A stretch of 32,265 nucleotides of DNA from an uncultured Oscillospiraceae bacterium (GCA_934511165.1 CAKSWA010000024.1:1-32265); one strand, 5' to 3'. Numbered from the stretch's first letter, positions 14,064 through 22,073 are shown. Program-made: numbers and translations. The notes: generated by a model not told the origin, from the letters alone.

Positions 14064-15257
14064 ATGAGAACTGTTGGTGCTGTCGTTCGCGGCATCCGTA
14101 CCCCCATCGTCCGTGAGGGCGACGATCTTGTCTCGCTGGTGCGCGACAGCGTCCTGGCCGCCTCCGAGACGGAGCATATCACCTTCCACGACCGTGACAT
14201 CGTCGCCGTGACGGAGTCCGTCGTGGCGCGCGCTGCCGGCAACTATGCCACGGTGCAGAACATCGCCGACGATGTGAAGGCGAAGTTTGGCTGCGATCAC
14301 ATCGGCGTCATTTTCCCGATCCTTTCCCGCAATCGCTTTGCCATCGTGCTGCGCGGCATCGCCACCGGCATGAAGAAGATCACGCTTATGCTCAGCTACC
14401 CCTCGGACGAGGTTGGCAACCACCTCTTTGATGAAGAGCTGCTGGAGGATTCCGGTATCAATCCGTACAGCGATGTGCTGACCGAAGAGGAATACCGCAA
14501 GGCGTTTGGCTACGCGCTTCATCCGTTCACGGGCGTGGACTATGTAGACTATTATAAAAAGCTTATCGAAGAGTGCGGCTGCGAAGCCGAGATTCTCTTC
14601 GCCAATCAGGCGGAAGCCGTTCTTACGCGCGTAAAGAACGTGCTCTGCTGCGACATTCATACCCGCTTCCGCACGAAGCGCCGTCTCACGAAGGCAGGCG
14701 CGGAGAAGGTTCTCGCGCTGGACGATCTGCTCACCGAGAGCGTCAACGGCAGCGGCTACAACGAGAAATACGGCCTGCTCGGCTCGAACAAGTCCTCCGA
14801 AGATAAGGTGAAGCTCTTCCCGCGCAACGGGGCGGAGTTTGTTGATGCGCTTGCCATCGCCATGCGTGAGGCTACCGGCAAAAACATTGAGTGCATGATC
14901 TACGGCGACGGCGCATTCAAGGATCCCGTCGGCAAGATCTGGGAGCTCGCCGATCCCGTGGTCTCCCCCGCCTGCACCGAAGGCCTTATCGGCAAGCCGA
15001 ATGAGCTGAAGATCAAGTATCTCGCCGACAACGATTTTGCCGGTCTCAGCGGCGCGGAGCTGCGTTCTGCCGTGGAGGATTCCATCCGCCACAAGGACGC
15101 CGATCTCAAGGGCAATATGGCAAGCCAGGGCACCACGCCCCGCCAGCTAACCGATTTGATCGGTTCGCTCTGCGATCTTACCAGCGGCAGCGGCGACAAG
15201 GGAACGCCGGTCGTGTTCATCCAGGGCTACTTTGATACCTACGCCGAAGAAAAATAA
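14064..15257 (+). CDS. CofE-like (coenzyme F420-0:L-glutamate ligase family) protein
   Basis: The 397-residue protein belongs to the F420-0:gamma-glutamyl ligase family. The N-terminal part (RTVGAVVRGIRTPIVREGDDL, then DRDIVAVTESVVARAAGNY) resembles the start of CofE, with conserved substrate/GTP-pocket segments further on. It is longer than archaeal CofE (about 250 residues) and carries a large extra C-terminal half, a form I associate with Firmicutes proteins annotated under this family name. No F420 biosynthesis gene is near it and this group is not known to make F420, so the true amide-ligase substrate is open. GGAGG lies 10 nt before the ATG, and a good promoter and terminator mark it as a single-gene unit. 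Confidence 0.75.
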   Translation: MRTVGAVVRGIRTPIVREGDDLVSLVRDSVLAASETEHITFHDRDIVAVTESVVARAAGNYATVQNIADDVKAKFGCDHIGVIFPILSRNRFAIVLRGIATGMKKITLMLSYPSDEVGNHLFDEELLEDSGINPYSDVLTEEEYRKAFGYALHPFTGVDYVDYYKKLIEECGCEAEILFANQAEAVLTRVKNVLCCDIHTRFRTKRRLTKAGAEKVLALDDLLTESVNGSGYNEKYGLLGSNKSSEDKVKLFPRNGAEFVDALAIAMREATGKNIECMIYGDGAFKDPVGKIWELADPVVSPACTEGLIGKPNELKIKYLADNDFAGLSGAELRSAVEDSIRHKDADLKGNMASQGTTPRQLTDLIGSLCDLTSGSGDKGTPVVFIQGYFDTYAEEK

Positions 15258-15267
15258 GAAAATGACA

Positions 15268-15308
15268 AACACCGTCGGATGGTTTTGCGCCATTCGACGG
15301 TGTTTTCT
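15268..15308 (+). terminator. Rho-independent terminator after the CofE-like gene
   Basis: Arms at 15268-15282 and 15290-15304 form a 15-bp stem with one G-T wobble, then TTTTCTGTT. Confidence 0.85.
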
Positions 15309-15361
15309 GTTATGCACAAAATATCGGTTTTTATTTCTCTGATTTTCACAAGATATATGCA

Positions 15362-15390
15362 TTGCAAAAATTGGCCAAATTCGATAAGAT
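15362..15390 (+). promoter_or_regulatory. Sigma-A promoter for xpt, with a palindrome in the spacer
   Basis: TTGCAA (15362-15367) and TAAGAT (15385-15390) are 17 nt apart. TTGGCCAA (15371-15378), a perfect palindrome with A/T flanks, lies in the spacer and could be an operator. No purine aptamer is present between here and the start codon. Confidence 0.6.
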
Positions 15391-15422
15391 GAAATCAAGT
15401 TAAGCCGTGGGGGGTGATACAG

Positions 15423-15995
15423 ATGCAGCTCCTGGAAGATAGAATCCGCCGCGATGGTGTTGTGCGTGATGGCGGCGTTTTGAAGGTGGACAGTTTTCTG
15501 AACCATCAGATGGACGTTTTGTTCTTCTCCGAACTCGCCAAAGAGTTTGAGCGTCTGTACCATGACTGCGGTGTCAACAAGATACTTACGATCGAGGCAT
15601 CTGGGATTGGTATTGCGTGTATAACCGCTCAAACCTTTGGGTGCCCTCTTGTTTTTGCCAAGAAAAACAAAACGCTGAATATCGCCGGAGATGTGTGGAC
15701 ATCCAAGGTTCACTCCTACACCCACCAGAGAGTTTACGATATCATCGTTTCCAAAGATTTTCTCGGCCCCAACGACCGCGTGCTGGTCATCGATGATTTT
15801 CTTGCCAACGGCGCGGCGCTCACCGGTCTGATCGAATTGGTAGAGCAGTCCGGCGCAACGCTTGTCGGCTGCGGCATCTGCATTGAAAAGGCATTCCAGC
15901 CCGGCGGAGATATGCTCCGCAGCAAGGGCATCCGCGTGGAATCTCTTGCCCGCGTCAAATCCATGAGCGTGGAAAACGGCATAGAGTTCTGCTGA
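15423..15995 (+). CDS. xpt: Xanthine phosphoribosyltransferase Xpt
   Basis: The 190-residue protein matches Xpt, which makes XMP from xanthine and PRPP in purine salvage. It opens MQLLEDRIRRDGVVRDG, followed by KVDSFLNHQMD, both typical. The PRPP loop is VLVIDDFLANGAALTGL (about residues 120-136). Length is normal. ATG 15423 was preferred over an upstream ATA/ATG-type start at 15414 because GGGGGTGA sits just before it and the family starts MQLLEDRI. In B. subtilis xpt has its own guanine riboswitch; here the riboswitch lies after xpt, in front of the transporter genes. Confidence 0.95.
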   Translation: MQLLEDRIRRDGVVRDGGVLKVDSFLNHQMDVLFFSELAKEFERLYHDCGVNKILTIEASGIGIACITAQTFGCPLVFAKKNKTLNIAGDVWTSKVHSYTHQRVYDIIVSKDFLGPNDRVLVIDDFLANGAALTGLIELVEQSGATLVGCGICIEKAFQPGGDMLRSKGIRVESLARVKSMSVENGIEFC

Positions 15996-16020
15996 CTGCG
16001 TTTTTTACAAGTTCATATCA

Positions 16021-16089
16021 GTCGATATAAATCAAATGATACGGTTTTGAAGTCTCTACCCGGTCGCCGTAAATGACCGGACTATCGAC
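16021..16089 (+). promoter_or_regulatory. Purine riboswitch aptamer, guanine type
   Basis: The three-way junction is complete. P1 pairs GTCGATA (16021-16027) with TATCGAC (16083-16089). P2 pairs TCAAA with TTTGA around a GATACGG-containing loop. P3 pairs CCGGTC with GACCGG around a loop containing CCGTAAA. The junction contains CTCTACC, as in the xpt aptamer. The specificity base that corresponds to C74 of xpt is C (in GACTATC), which predicts guanine or hypoxanthine binding and not adenine. It precedes the nucleoside transporter genes. Confidence 0.93.
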
Positions 16090-16095
16090 GAGGAG

Positions 16096-16170
16096 CAAAG
16101 CAGCGTTTTCTTCTGCTTTGTTTGTCGTTCGTTTGCGGAGACCGATCTGGCCTCCGCAATTTCTTTTGCT
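16096..16170 (+). terminator. Riboswitch expression platform with two successive hairpins
   Basis: The first hairpin pairs CAAAGCAG (16096-16103) with CTGCTTTG (16113-16120) and runs into TTTGTCGTT. The second pairs TTGCGGAG (16133-16140) with CTCCGCAA (16152-16159) and runs into TTTCTTTTGC. Either could stop transcription when guanine is bound. I could not identify the antiterminator with confidence. Confidence 0.6.
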
Positions 16171-16243
16171 TTCCTTCCGGCTTGCCGGCGGAAATAAACA
16201 GTAAACAGTAAAAAAATCAAAAAACTTACTGGAGGAAGAAAAC

Positions 16244-17560
16244 ATGAAAAAGCTTGTCGCTCTCCTGCTTGCGCTGACGCTGTGCGTCGGTCTCTGCGCC
16301 TGCGGCGCTCAGCCCGAAGCCCCTGCGGCCACCGATGCCCCCGCTGCCGACGCTCCCGCGGAAGAGACTCCCGCCACCACCGGCGAGACCGGAACCACCA
16401 CTGCCCCTGCCAACCTCAAGGTCGGATTCATCTTCCTGCACGATGAAAACTCCACCTACGACCTCAACTTCATGAACGGCGCCAAAGAAGCCTGCGCAAA
16501 CCTCGGCCTCACCGATGACCAGGTCGTTTTCCGCACCAACATTGCCGAAGGCCAGGAGTGCTACGATGCCGCCGCTGAGCTCGCTGATGCTGGCTGCAAC
16601 GTCATCTTTGCTGACTCCTTCGGCCACGAGGACTTCATGATTCAGGCCGCCAAGGAATTCCCCGAAGTTCAGTTCTGCCACGCCACCGGCACCAAGGCTC
16701 ACACCGAAGGCCTTGCCAACTACCACAACGCGTTTGCTTCCATCTATGAAGGCCGCTACCTTGCCGGTATCGCCGCCGGTCTCAAGCTCAACGAGATGAT
16801 CGAGAACGGCGACTTCACCGCGGAAGAAGCCAAGATCGGCTATGTTGGTGCCTTCACTTACGCGGAAGTCGTTTCCGGTTACACCTCCTTCTTCCTCGGC
16901 GCCCGCAGCGTCTGCCCCACCGCCACCATGGAAGTGACCTTCACCGGTTCCTGGTACGATGAGACCGCCGAGAAGGAAGCCGCCAACAAGCTCATCGGCA
17001 ACGGCTGCAAGCTTATCAGCCAGCACGCCGACTCCATGGGCGCTCCCACGGCCTGCGAGACTGCCGGTGTCCCCAATGTTTCCTACAACGGCTCCACCGT
17101 TTCCGCCTGCCCCAACACCTTCATCGTCTCCTCCCGCATCAACTGGGCTCCCTACTACGAGTACGCCATCAACGCTTACCTGAACGGCGAAGCCATTGAC
17201 GCCGACTGGACCGGCACCCTGGCCACCGGCTCCGTCGTCCTCACCGATATCAACACCGCCGTCGCCGCCGAGGGCACGGCCGAAGCGATTGCCGACGCCA
17301 CCGCGAAGCTCGAATCCGGCGAACTCCAGGTCTTTGACTGCGCGAACTTCACCGTCTCCGGCGACAATGTCACCGCAAATCTGACCGTTGATGCCGACGG
17401 CCACGTCACCTCTTACCTTGCGGATGTTGACACCGACGCTGCCTACACCGGCGACACCGAGGTCGTTGAGGACGGCGCTTTCAAGGAGTCTGCGTTCCGT
17501 GCCGCTCCGTACTTCGATCTCAAGATCGACGGCATCACCCTTCTTGACACCGCGTTCTAA
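16244..17560 (+). CDS. BMP-family purine nucleoside-binding lipoprotein
   Basis: The 438-residue protein is the extracellular binding component of a BMP/PnrA-type ABC importer. A lipoprotein signal peptide ends at Cys20 (LCAC). A low-complexity Ala/Pro/Thr linker (about 22-55) leads to the periplasmic-binding fold: KVGFIFLHDENSTYDLNFMNG, NVIFADSFGHED, YEGRYLAGIAAG, and ISQHADSMGAPTAC. GGAGG lies 10 nt before the ATG. PnrA-type proteins bind purine nucleosides, and the guanine riboswitch upstream supports guanosine or inosine as cargo. Codon use is more biased (GCC, ACC, AAC) than in neighbours, which suggests high expression. Confidence 0.9.
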   Translation: MKKLVALLLALTLCVGLCACGAQPEAPAATDAPAADAPAEETPATTGETGTTTAPANLKVGFIFLHDENSTYDLNFMNGAKEACANLGLTDDQVVFRTNIAEGQECYDAAAELADAGCNVIFADSFGHEDFMIQAAKEFPEVQFCHATGTKAHTEGLANYHNAFASIYEGRYLAGIAAGLKLNEMIENGDFTAEEAKIGYVGAFTYAEVVSGYTSFFLGARSVCPTATMEVTFTGSWYDETAEKEAANKLIGNGCKLISQHADSMGAPTACETAGVPNVSYNGSTVSACPNTFIVSSRINWAPYYEYAINAYLNGEAIDADWTGTLATGSVVLTDINTAVAAEGTAEAIADATAKLESGELQVFDCANFTVSGDNVTANLTVDADGHVTSYLADVDTDAAYTGDTEVVEDGAFKESAFRAAPYFDLKIDGITLLDTAF

Positions 17561-17589
17561 TTGAACCTCACCTAAACCGTTTACCGCAC

Positions 17590-17632
17590 AGCGGGCAGCG
17601 CAAAGACAATTGAATTGCGCTGCCCGCTTTCC
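17590..17632 (+). terminator. Hairpin after the BMP lipoprotein gene
   Basis: Positions 17590-17603 pair perfectly with 17615-17628, a 14-bp stem with an 11-nt loop, followed by TTTCCCC. It may limit readthrough so that the binding protein is made in excess over the membrane parts. Confidence 0.65.
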
Positions 17633-17641
17633 CCGTTTGTC

Positions 17642-17688
17642 ACCGCATAAGAAAGCACATGATAAACTCGTATGCTTTCTTATGCGGT
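17642..17688. repeat. 16-bp perfect inverted repeat upstream of the transporter ATPase gene
   Basis: ACCGCATAAGAAAGCA (17642-17657) is repeated in reverse complement at 17673-17688 with 15 nt between. No T tract follows on the plus strand. An extended -10 (TGATACAAT, 17698-17706) begins 10 nt further on, so the right arm overlaps the expected -35 position. Confidence 0.75.
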
Positions 17689-17697
17689 ATTGGACTT

Positions 17698-17706
17698 TGA
17701 TACAAT
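17698..17706 (+). promoter_or_regulatory. Possible extended -10 promoter for the ATPase gene
   Basis: TGATACAAT matches the extended -10 form TGnTATAAT at all but one base. The -35 region falls in the right arm of the inverted repeat and is poor. Confidence 0.4.
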
Positions 17707-17730
17707 ATTTATTTGCAGGGAGTGACCGTA

Positions 17731-19263
17731 TTGGACAACAAGATCGCGGCAGTTAAAATGCGCAATATAACCAAGACATTCGGCTCTGTCGTCGCAAACG
17801 ACAGAGTCTGGCTCGATATATACCGGGGCGAGATTCTCGCGCTGCTCGGCGAAAACGGCAGCGGCAAAACGACGCTCATGAACATGCTCGCCGGTATCTA
17901 TTTCCCCGACGAGGGCGAAATCAGCATTGACGGAAAACCCGTCGTTATTCGCTCTCCAAAGGATGCCTTTGACCTTGGCATCGGCATGATCCACCAGCAC
18001 TTCAAGCTCGTGGATGTGCTGACGGCAGCGGAGAACATCGTTCTCGGTCTGCCTGGCAAGCTGGATCTCAAGGCTGCCTCAGCGAAAATTCGCGAAATCT
18101 GCGACAAATACGGCTTCAGCGTTGATCCCTCGCAGAAAATTTACGATATGTCTGTCTCCCAAAAGCAGACGGTGGAGATCGTAAAGGTTCTCTACCGCGG
18201 TGCCGACATTCTCATTCTCGACGAGCCGACCGCCGTTCTAACGCCGCAGGAAACGGACAAGCTCTTTGCCGTGCTGCGCAACATGCGCAACGACGGGAAA
18301 GCCGTCGTCATTATCACGCACAAAATGCACGAGGTCGAAGCGCTCTCCGACCGCGTGGCGATCCTCCGCCACGGCCAATTCATCGGCGACATGCTTACGG
18401 CGCAGACCAATGCGCAGGAAATGACGAACATGATGGTCGGCCACGCGGTAACGCTGAATATTGAGCGTCCCGATCCGGTCGATCCCAAGCCCCGCATCGA
18501 AGTTAAGAATCTCACGGTTCGCAGCGTGGACGGCATTATCAAGCTGGACGACGTTTCCTTTACCGCCAACAGCGGTGAAATTCTCGGCATTGCCGGTATT
18601 TCCGGCTGCGGCCAGAAAGAGCTCCTTGAAGCCATTGCCGGTTTGCAGACCGTGGAATCCGGCAGCATCTCCTATATTGAAGACGACAGTTCCCGTGAAG
18701 AGCTCATCGGAAAGGATCCGCTGAGCATCGCCGAGCTCGGCGTCTCGCTCTCCTTTGTCCCGGAGGATCGTCTCGGCATGGGTCTTGTCGGCAACATGAA
18801 TCTTGCCGACAATATGATGCTCCGCTCCTTCCGCCGCGGCAAATCGATCTTCACCGACCGCCGCTCTCCCCGCGCGCTGGCCGAGTCTGTTGTGCAGGAG
18901 CTGAGCGTCAGCACGCCGAGCGTGGATACGCCCGTGCGCCGTCTCTCCGGCGGCAACGTGCAGAAGGTGCTCGTCGGCCGCGAAATCGCAAGCGCGCCGA
19001 CCGTTCTTCTCACGGCGTACGCCGTGCGCGGTCTGGATATCAATGCTTCCTATACCATATATGATCTTATAAACCGGCAAAAGAAAAAGGGTGTGGCCGT
19101 CATTTATGTCGGCGAAGATCTGGATGTTCTGCTGGAGCTGGCTGACCGGATACTTGTCCTCTGCGGCGGCAAGGTCAGCGGTATCGTTGAAGGACGCAAA
19201 ACCTCGAAGCGCGAGGTTGGCATGATGATGACAAAGCTCGGAGGTGACAAAGCCGATGAATAA
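17731..19263 (+). CDS. Nucleoside ABC importer ATPase (two fused NBDs)
   Basis: The 510-residue protein carries two ABC ATPase domains, as in NupA/RbsA-type ATPases of BMP importers. NBD1 has Walker A GENGSGKTT (about 36-44), signature MSVSQKQTVEI, and Walker B ILILDEPTAVL. NBD2 has a family-typical altered Walker A GISGCGQKE, the signature LSGGNVQKVLVGREI, and a changed Walker B LLTAYAVRGLD without the catalytic Glu, so ATP turnover probably rests on NBD1. The start is TTG at 17731, eight bases after GGGAG; an upstream TTG at 17713 lies before that ribosome site. It overlaps the next gene by 8 nt. Confidence 0.93.
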   Translation: MDNKIAAVKMRNITKTFGSVVANDRVWLDIYRGEILALLGENGSGKTTLMNMLAGIYFPDEGEISIDGKPVVIRSPKDAFDLGIGMIHQHFKLVDVLTAAENIVLGLPGKLDLKAASAKIREICDKYGFSVDPSQKIYDMSVSQKQTVEIVKVLYRGADILILDEPTAVLTPQETDKLFAVLRNMRNDGKAVVIITHKMHEVEALSDRVAILRHGQFIGDMLTAQTNAQEMTNMMVGHAVTLNIERPDPVDPKPRIEVKNLTVRSVDGIIKLDDVSFTANSGEILGIAGISGCGQKELLEAIAGLQTVESGSISYIEDDSSREELIGKDPLSIAELGVSLSFVPEDRLGMGLVGNMNLADNMMLRSFRRGKSIFTDRRSPRALAESVVQELSVSTPSVDTPVRRLSGGNVQKVLVGREIASAPTVLLTAYAVRGLDINASYTIYDLINRQKKKGVAVIYVGEDLDVLLELADRILVLCGGKVSGIVEGRKTSKREVGMMMTKLGGDKADE

Positions 19264-20356
19264 GCAAAAGCAGGAGCCTCTGGCTCATATTTCCAAGCGC
19301 GGCGCGATGCCGTGGTACAAAGCGTGGGCGATCCGTCTCGGCGCGATCGTCGCGGCACTTTTGGTGTGCGCGCTTGTCACAACCGTCACGACCGGCGAGA
19401 ATCCCATCGCCGTCTATGGTGCCATGATCAGCGGCGCTTTCGGCACGGCGCGGCGCAGCTGGATCACCTTCCAGGGTATGGCCGTTCTGCTGGTGATTTC
19501 TCTTGCCGTGACTCCCGCATTCAAAATGCGCTTCTGGAACATCGGCGCCGAGGGACAGACCCTCGCCGGATGTCTTGCGACGACGGCCGTAATGATCTGC
19601 CTGAGCGATAAAATGTCCAACGGCATGCTCATTCTCACCATGACTGTTGCGGCAATTGCGGCGGGCGCGCTGTGGGGCTTTATCCCCGCTTTCTTCAAAG
19701 CTCGGTGGAATACGAACGAAACGCTCTTCACACTGATGATGAACTATGTTGCCACGCAACTTATTGCCTACTTCATCATTGTGTGGGAGGTTCCGAAGGG
19801 CGCTGGTCAAATCGGCATCATCAATCAGGCCACCCAGCTTGGCTGGCTGCCGCAGCTCGGCGGAAACAAATATCTGCTGAGCATCCTTGTTGCCGCGGTA
19901 GTGACGATTGCGGTATATGTGTACCTCAACTATACCAAGCACGGCTATGAGATCAGCGTCGTCGGCGAGAGCGAGCGGACCGCGCGCTACGTCGGCATCA
20001 AGGTAGAGAAGGTCATCATGCGCACGATGGCTCTCTCCGGTGCGATCTGCGGTCTTGCGGGCTTGCTGCTCGTCGGCGGCATCAACCATACGGTTACAAC
20101 AACGATTGCCGGCGGCCGCGGCTTTACGGCCGTCATGGTGTCGTGGCTTGCAAAGTTCAACCCGATCATCATGATCTTCACCTCTCTGCTGCTCGTATTT
20201 CTGGAGCGCGGCGCGGGCGAAATCTCCACAGCCTTCGGTCTGAACCACTCTTTCTCCGATATTCTTACCGGCATCATTCTGTTCTTCATCATCGGAAGTG
20301 AGTTTTTCATCAACTACAAGATCAACTTCCGCAAAGCCGCAAAGAAGGAGGACTGA
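19256..20356 (+). CDS. Nucleoside ABC importer permease 1
   Basis: The 366-residue membrane protein is a BPD_transp_2 family permease like NupB/YufP. After a charged N-terminus the first helix starts near residue 25. The family pattern WNIGAEGQTLAG is followed by NTNETLFTLMMNYVA and VGESERTARYVGIKV, a conserved cytoplasmic loop that contacts the ATPase. ATG 19256 was chosen over GTG 19244 because GGAGGTGA lies eight bases before it. It overlaps the ATPase gene and is followed 3 nt later by the second permease. Confidence 0.93.
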   Translation: MNKQKQEPLAHISKRGAMPWYKAWAIRLGAIVAALLVCALVTTVTTGENPIAVYGAMISGAFGTARRSWITFQGMAVLLVISLAVTPAFKMRFWNIGAEGQTLAGCLATTAVMICLSDKMSNGMLILTMTVAAIAAGALWGFIPAFFKARWNTNETLFTLMMNYVATQLIAYFIIVWEVPKGAGQIGIINQATQLGWLPQLGGNKYLLSILVAAVVTIAVYVYLNYTKHGYEISVVGESERTARYVGIKVEKVIMRTMALSGAICGLAGLLLVGGINHTVTTTIAGGRGFTAVMVSWLAKFNPIIMIFTSLLLVFLERGAGEISTAFGLNHSFSDILTGIILFFIIGSEFFINYKINFRKAAKKED

Positions 20357-20359
20357 GCC

Positions 20360-21355
20360 ATGTTTGATATCGTATCGTTTATCCCGAGAGCCGTTGTTCA
20401 GGGCATCCCGCTGCTCTTTGGCAGCACTGGTGAAACACTTACGGAAAAGTCCGGCAACCTTAATCTCGGCATCCCCGGCATCATGTATGTCGGCGGTATC
20501 TGCGGCGTTATCGGTGCATTTCTGTATGAAGGCGCTGTCCCCGCGCCGGGCACGCTCAATCCGTTCCTTGCTGTCATCATTCCCCTGCTCTGCTCGATTC
20601 TCGGCTCGCTGCTGATGGGGCTTCTCTATTGCTTCCTCACCGTAACGCTCCGCGCAAACCAGAACGTCACCGGCCTTGCCATGACAACATTCGGCGTAGG
20701 CTTCGGCAACTTCTTCGGCGGCTCTCTCATCAAGCTTTCCGGCGCGGATGTTCCCTCCATCGCGCTCTCCCGCACGAGCGCCTTTTTCAGCGCATCGCTT
20801 CCCTTTGCAGATAAGCTCGGCTGGTTCGGGAAAATATTCCTGAGTTACGGATTCCTCGCCTATGCTGCGATCATTATTGCCTTTGCCGTGTCCTATATCC
20901 TCAATCGTACCCGCGTCGGTCTGCATCTTCGTTCCGTCGGCGAAAGCCCGAACACCGCAGACGCTGCCGGTATCGATGTTCGGAAATATAAGTACGTCGC
21001 CACCTGCACCGGCAGCGTGATCGCCGGACTCGGCGGACTGTACTACGTTATGGACTACGCCTGCGGCATCTGGTCGAACGACGCCTTCGGCGACCGTGGC
21101 TGGCTTGCCATCGCGCTTGTCATCTTCACGATTTGGAAGCCGAATGTCGGCGTGATTTCCTCCATCCTCTTCGGCGGACTCTATATTCTGTATCTGTTCC
21201 TGCCCACCGGTACGAACCTCGCCGTCAAAGAGCTTTATAAGATGATCCCCTATGTTGTCACGATCGTGGTGCTGGTGATTTCCTCCATGCGCAACAAGCG
21301 CGAGAATCAGCCCCCCGCCTCCCTCGGCCTATCGTATTTCCGGGAGGAGCGCTGA
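20360..21355 (+). CDS. Nucleoside ABC importer permease 2
   Basis: The 331-residue membrane protein is the second BPD_transp_2 permease of the importer, like NupC/YufQ. Typical segments are GETLTEKSGNLNLGIPGIM near the N-terminus, ANQNVTGLAMTTFGVGFGNFFGG, and VGLHLRSVGESPNTADAAGIDV, the cytoplasmic coupling loop. AAGGAGG lies 10 nt before the ATG. Its stop overlaps the start region of the HAD gene (TGAATG), so the two are co-translated. Confidence 0.93.
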   Translation: MFDIVSFIPRAVVQGIPLLFGSTGETLTEKSGNLNLGIPGIMYVGGICGVIGAFLYEGAVPAPGTLNPFLAVIIPLLCSILGSLLMGLLYCFLTVTLRANQNVTGLAMTTFGVGFGNFFGGSLIKLSGADVPSIALSRTSAFFSASLPFADKLGWFGKIFLSYGFLAYAAIIIAFAVSYILNRTRVGLHLRSVGESPNTADAAGIDVRKYKYVATCTGSVIAGLGGLYYVMDYACGIWSNDAFGDRGWLAIALVIFTIWKPNVGVISSILFGGLYILYLFLPTGTNLAVKELYKMIPYVVTIVVLVISSMRNKRENQPPASLGLSYFREER

Positions 21356-22006
21356 ATGAAGTACTCCACCGTACTCTTTGATCTGGACGGCACACTGACC
21401 GATCCGGTGCAGGGCATCTGCGGCAGCGTCCGTTATGCGCTCGAAAAAGCTGGTCGTCCGGTCGGTCCAATCGAGAGCTATCACAAGTACATCGGCCCTC
21501 CCCTGCTTCGCTCGTTTGAGGTTTACGCAAATGCTACGCCGGAGGAAGCGCAGGAGCTTCTCGGCTACTACCGTGAGCGCTTTTCGACCGTCGGTCTTTT
21601 TGAAAACGAAGTGTATCCGGGGATTCCGGAGCTGCTGCGTGATCTGAAAGAATCCGGTACGCGCATTGCCGTTGCAACGGGTAAACCGACGGTTTTTTCC
21701 GAGCAGATTCTTGAGCACTTCAGCTTGCGGCAGTACATCGATGTTGTCTCCGGCATTCCGCTCGACCGCGAGCCGCTGGATAAGTGCGAAGTGATACTGC
21801 ATGCGCTCTATGAAATGGGCATCACGGACAAGTCCGGCTGCGTTATGGTCGGCGACCGGTCGCACGATGCCATCGGCGCAAAAATGGCGCGGATCGGTTT
21901 TATCGGCGTTCTTTATGGCTACGGCAGCCGCGAGGAGCTGGAAGCCGAAGGAACGGAAACCATTGCCGAGAGTGTTGCCGCACTTCGAACGCTTTTGCTG
22001 AATTAA
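21356..22006 (+). CDS. HAD phosphatase, phosphoglycolate phosphatase/nucleotidase-like
   Basis: The 216-residue HAD protein has motif I DLDGTLTD (about 9-16), a helical cap, motif II AVATGKP (about 102-108), a motif III Lys region, and motif IV VGDRSHDAIGA (about 164-174). Annotation pipelines would call this phosphoglycolate phosphatase. Because it is the last gene of a purine-nucleoside import operon and overlaps the permease gene, a role in taking phosphate off nucleotides or sugar phosphates is more likely; this is inference from context. Confidence 0.85.
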   Translation: MKYSTVLFDLDGTLTDPVQGICGSVRYALEKAGRPVGPIESYHKYIGPPLLRSFEVYANATPEEAQELLGYYRERFSTVGLFENEVYPGIPELLRDLKESGTRIAVATGKPTVFSEQILEHFSLRQYIDVVSGIPLDREPLDKCEVILHALYEMGITDKSGCVMVGDRSHDAIGAKMARIGFIGVLYGYGSREELEAEGTETIAESVAALRTLLLN

Positions 22007-22009
22007 CCG

Positions 22010-22046
22010 ATATCCCTGCGGACATGTATCCGCAGGGATATTTTTA
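22010..22046 (+). terminator. Rho-independent terminator of the nucleoside importer operon
   Basis: A 13-bp perfect stem (22010-22022 with 22029-22041) with a 6-nt loop runs into TTTTTAA. Confidence 0.9.
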
Positions 22047-22073
22047 ATGACAAAAAATGCATTTTCCGAATTT

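Noticed and set aside
15305..15422. Purine riboswitch before xpt
   Set aside because: The conserved junction and kissing-loop sequences are absent here; they are found only at 16021-16089.
16226..17404. Open frame of 392 codons, Gly/Val-rich, opposite the BMP lipoprotein gene
   Set aside because: It mirrors the GCC/ACC/AAC codon bias of the lipoprotein gene; the product is low complexity.
19175..20926. Very long open frame (583 codons) on the minus strand
   Set aside because: It lies opposite the ATPase and permease genes, its product is charged and low in known motifs, and no ribosome site or promoter supports it. It results from high GC and codon bias of the real genes.
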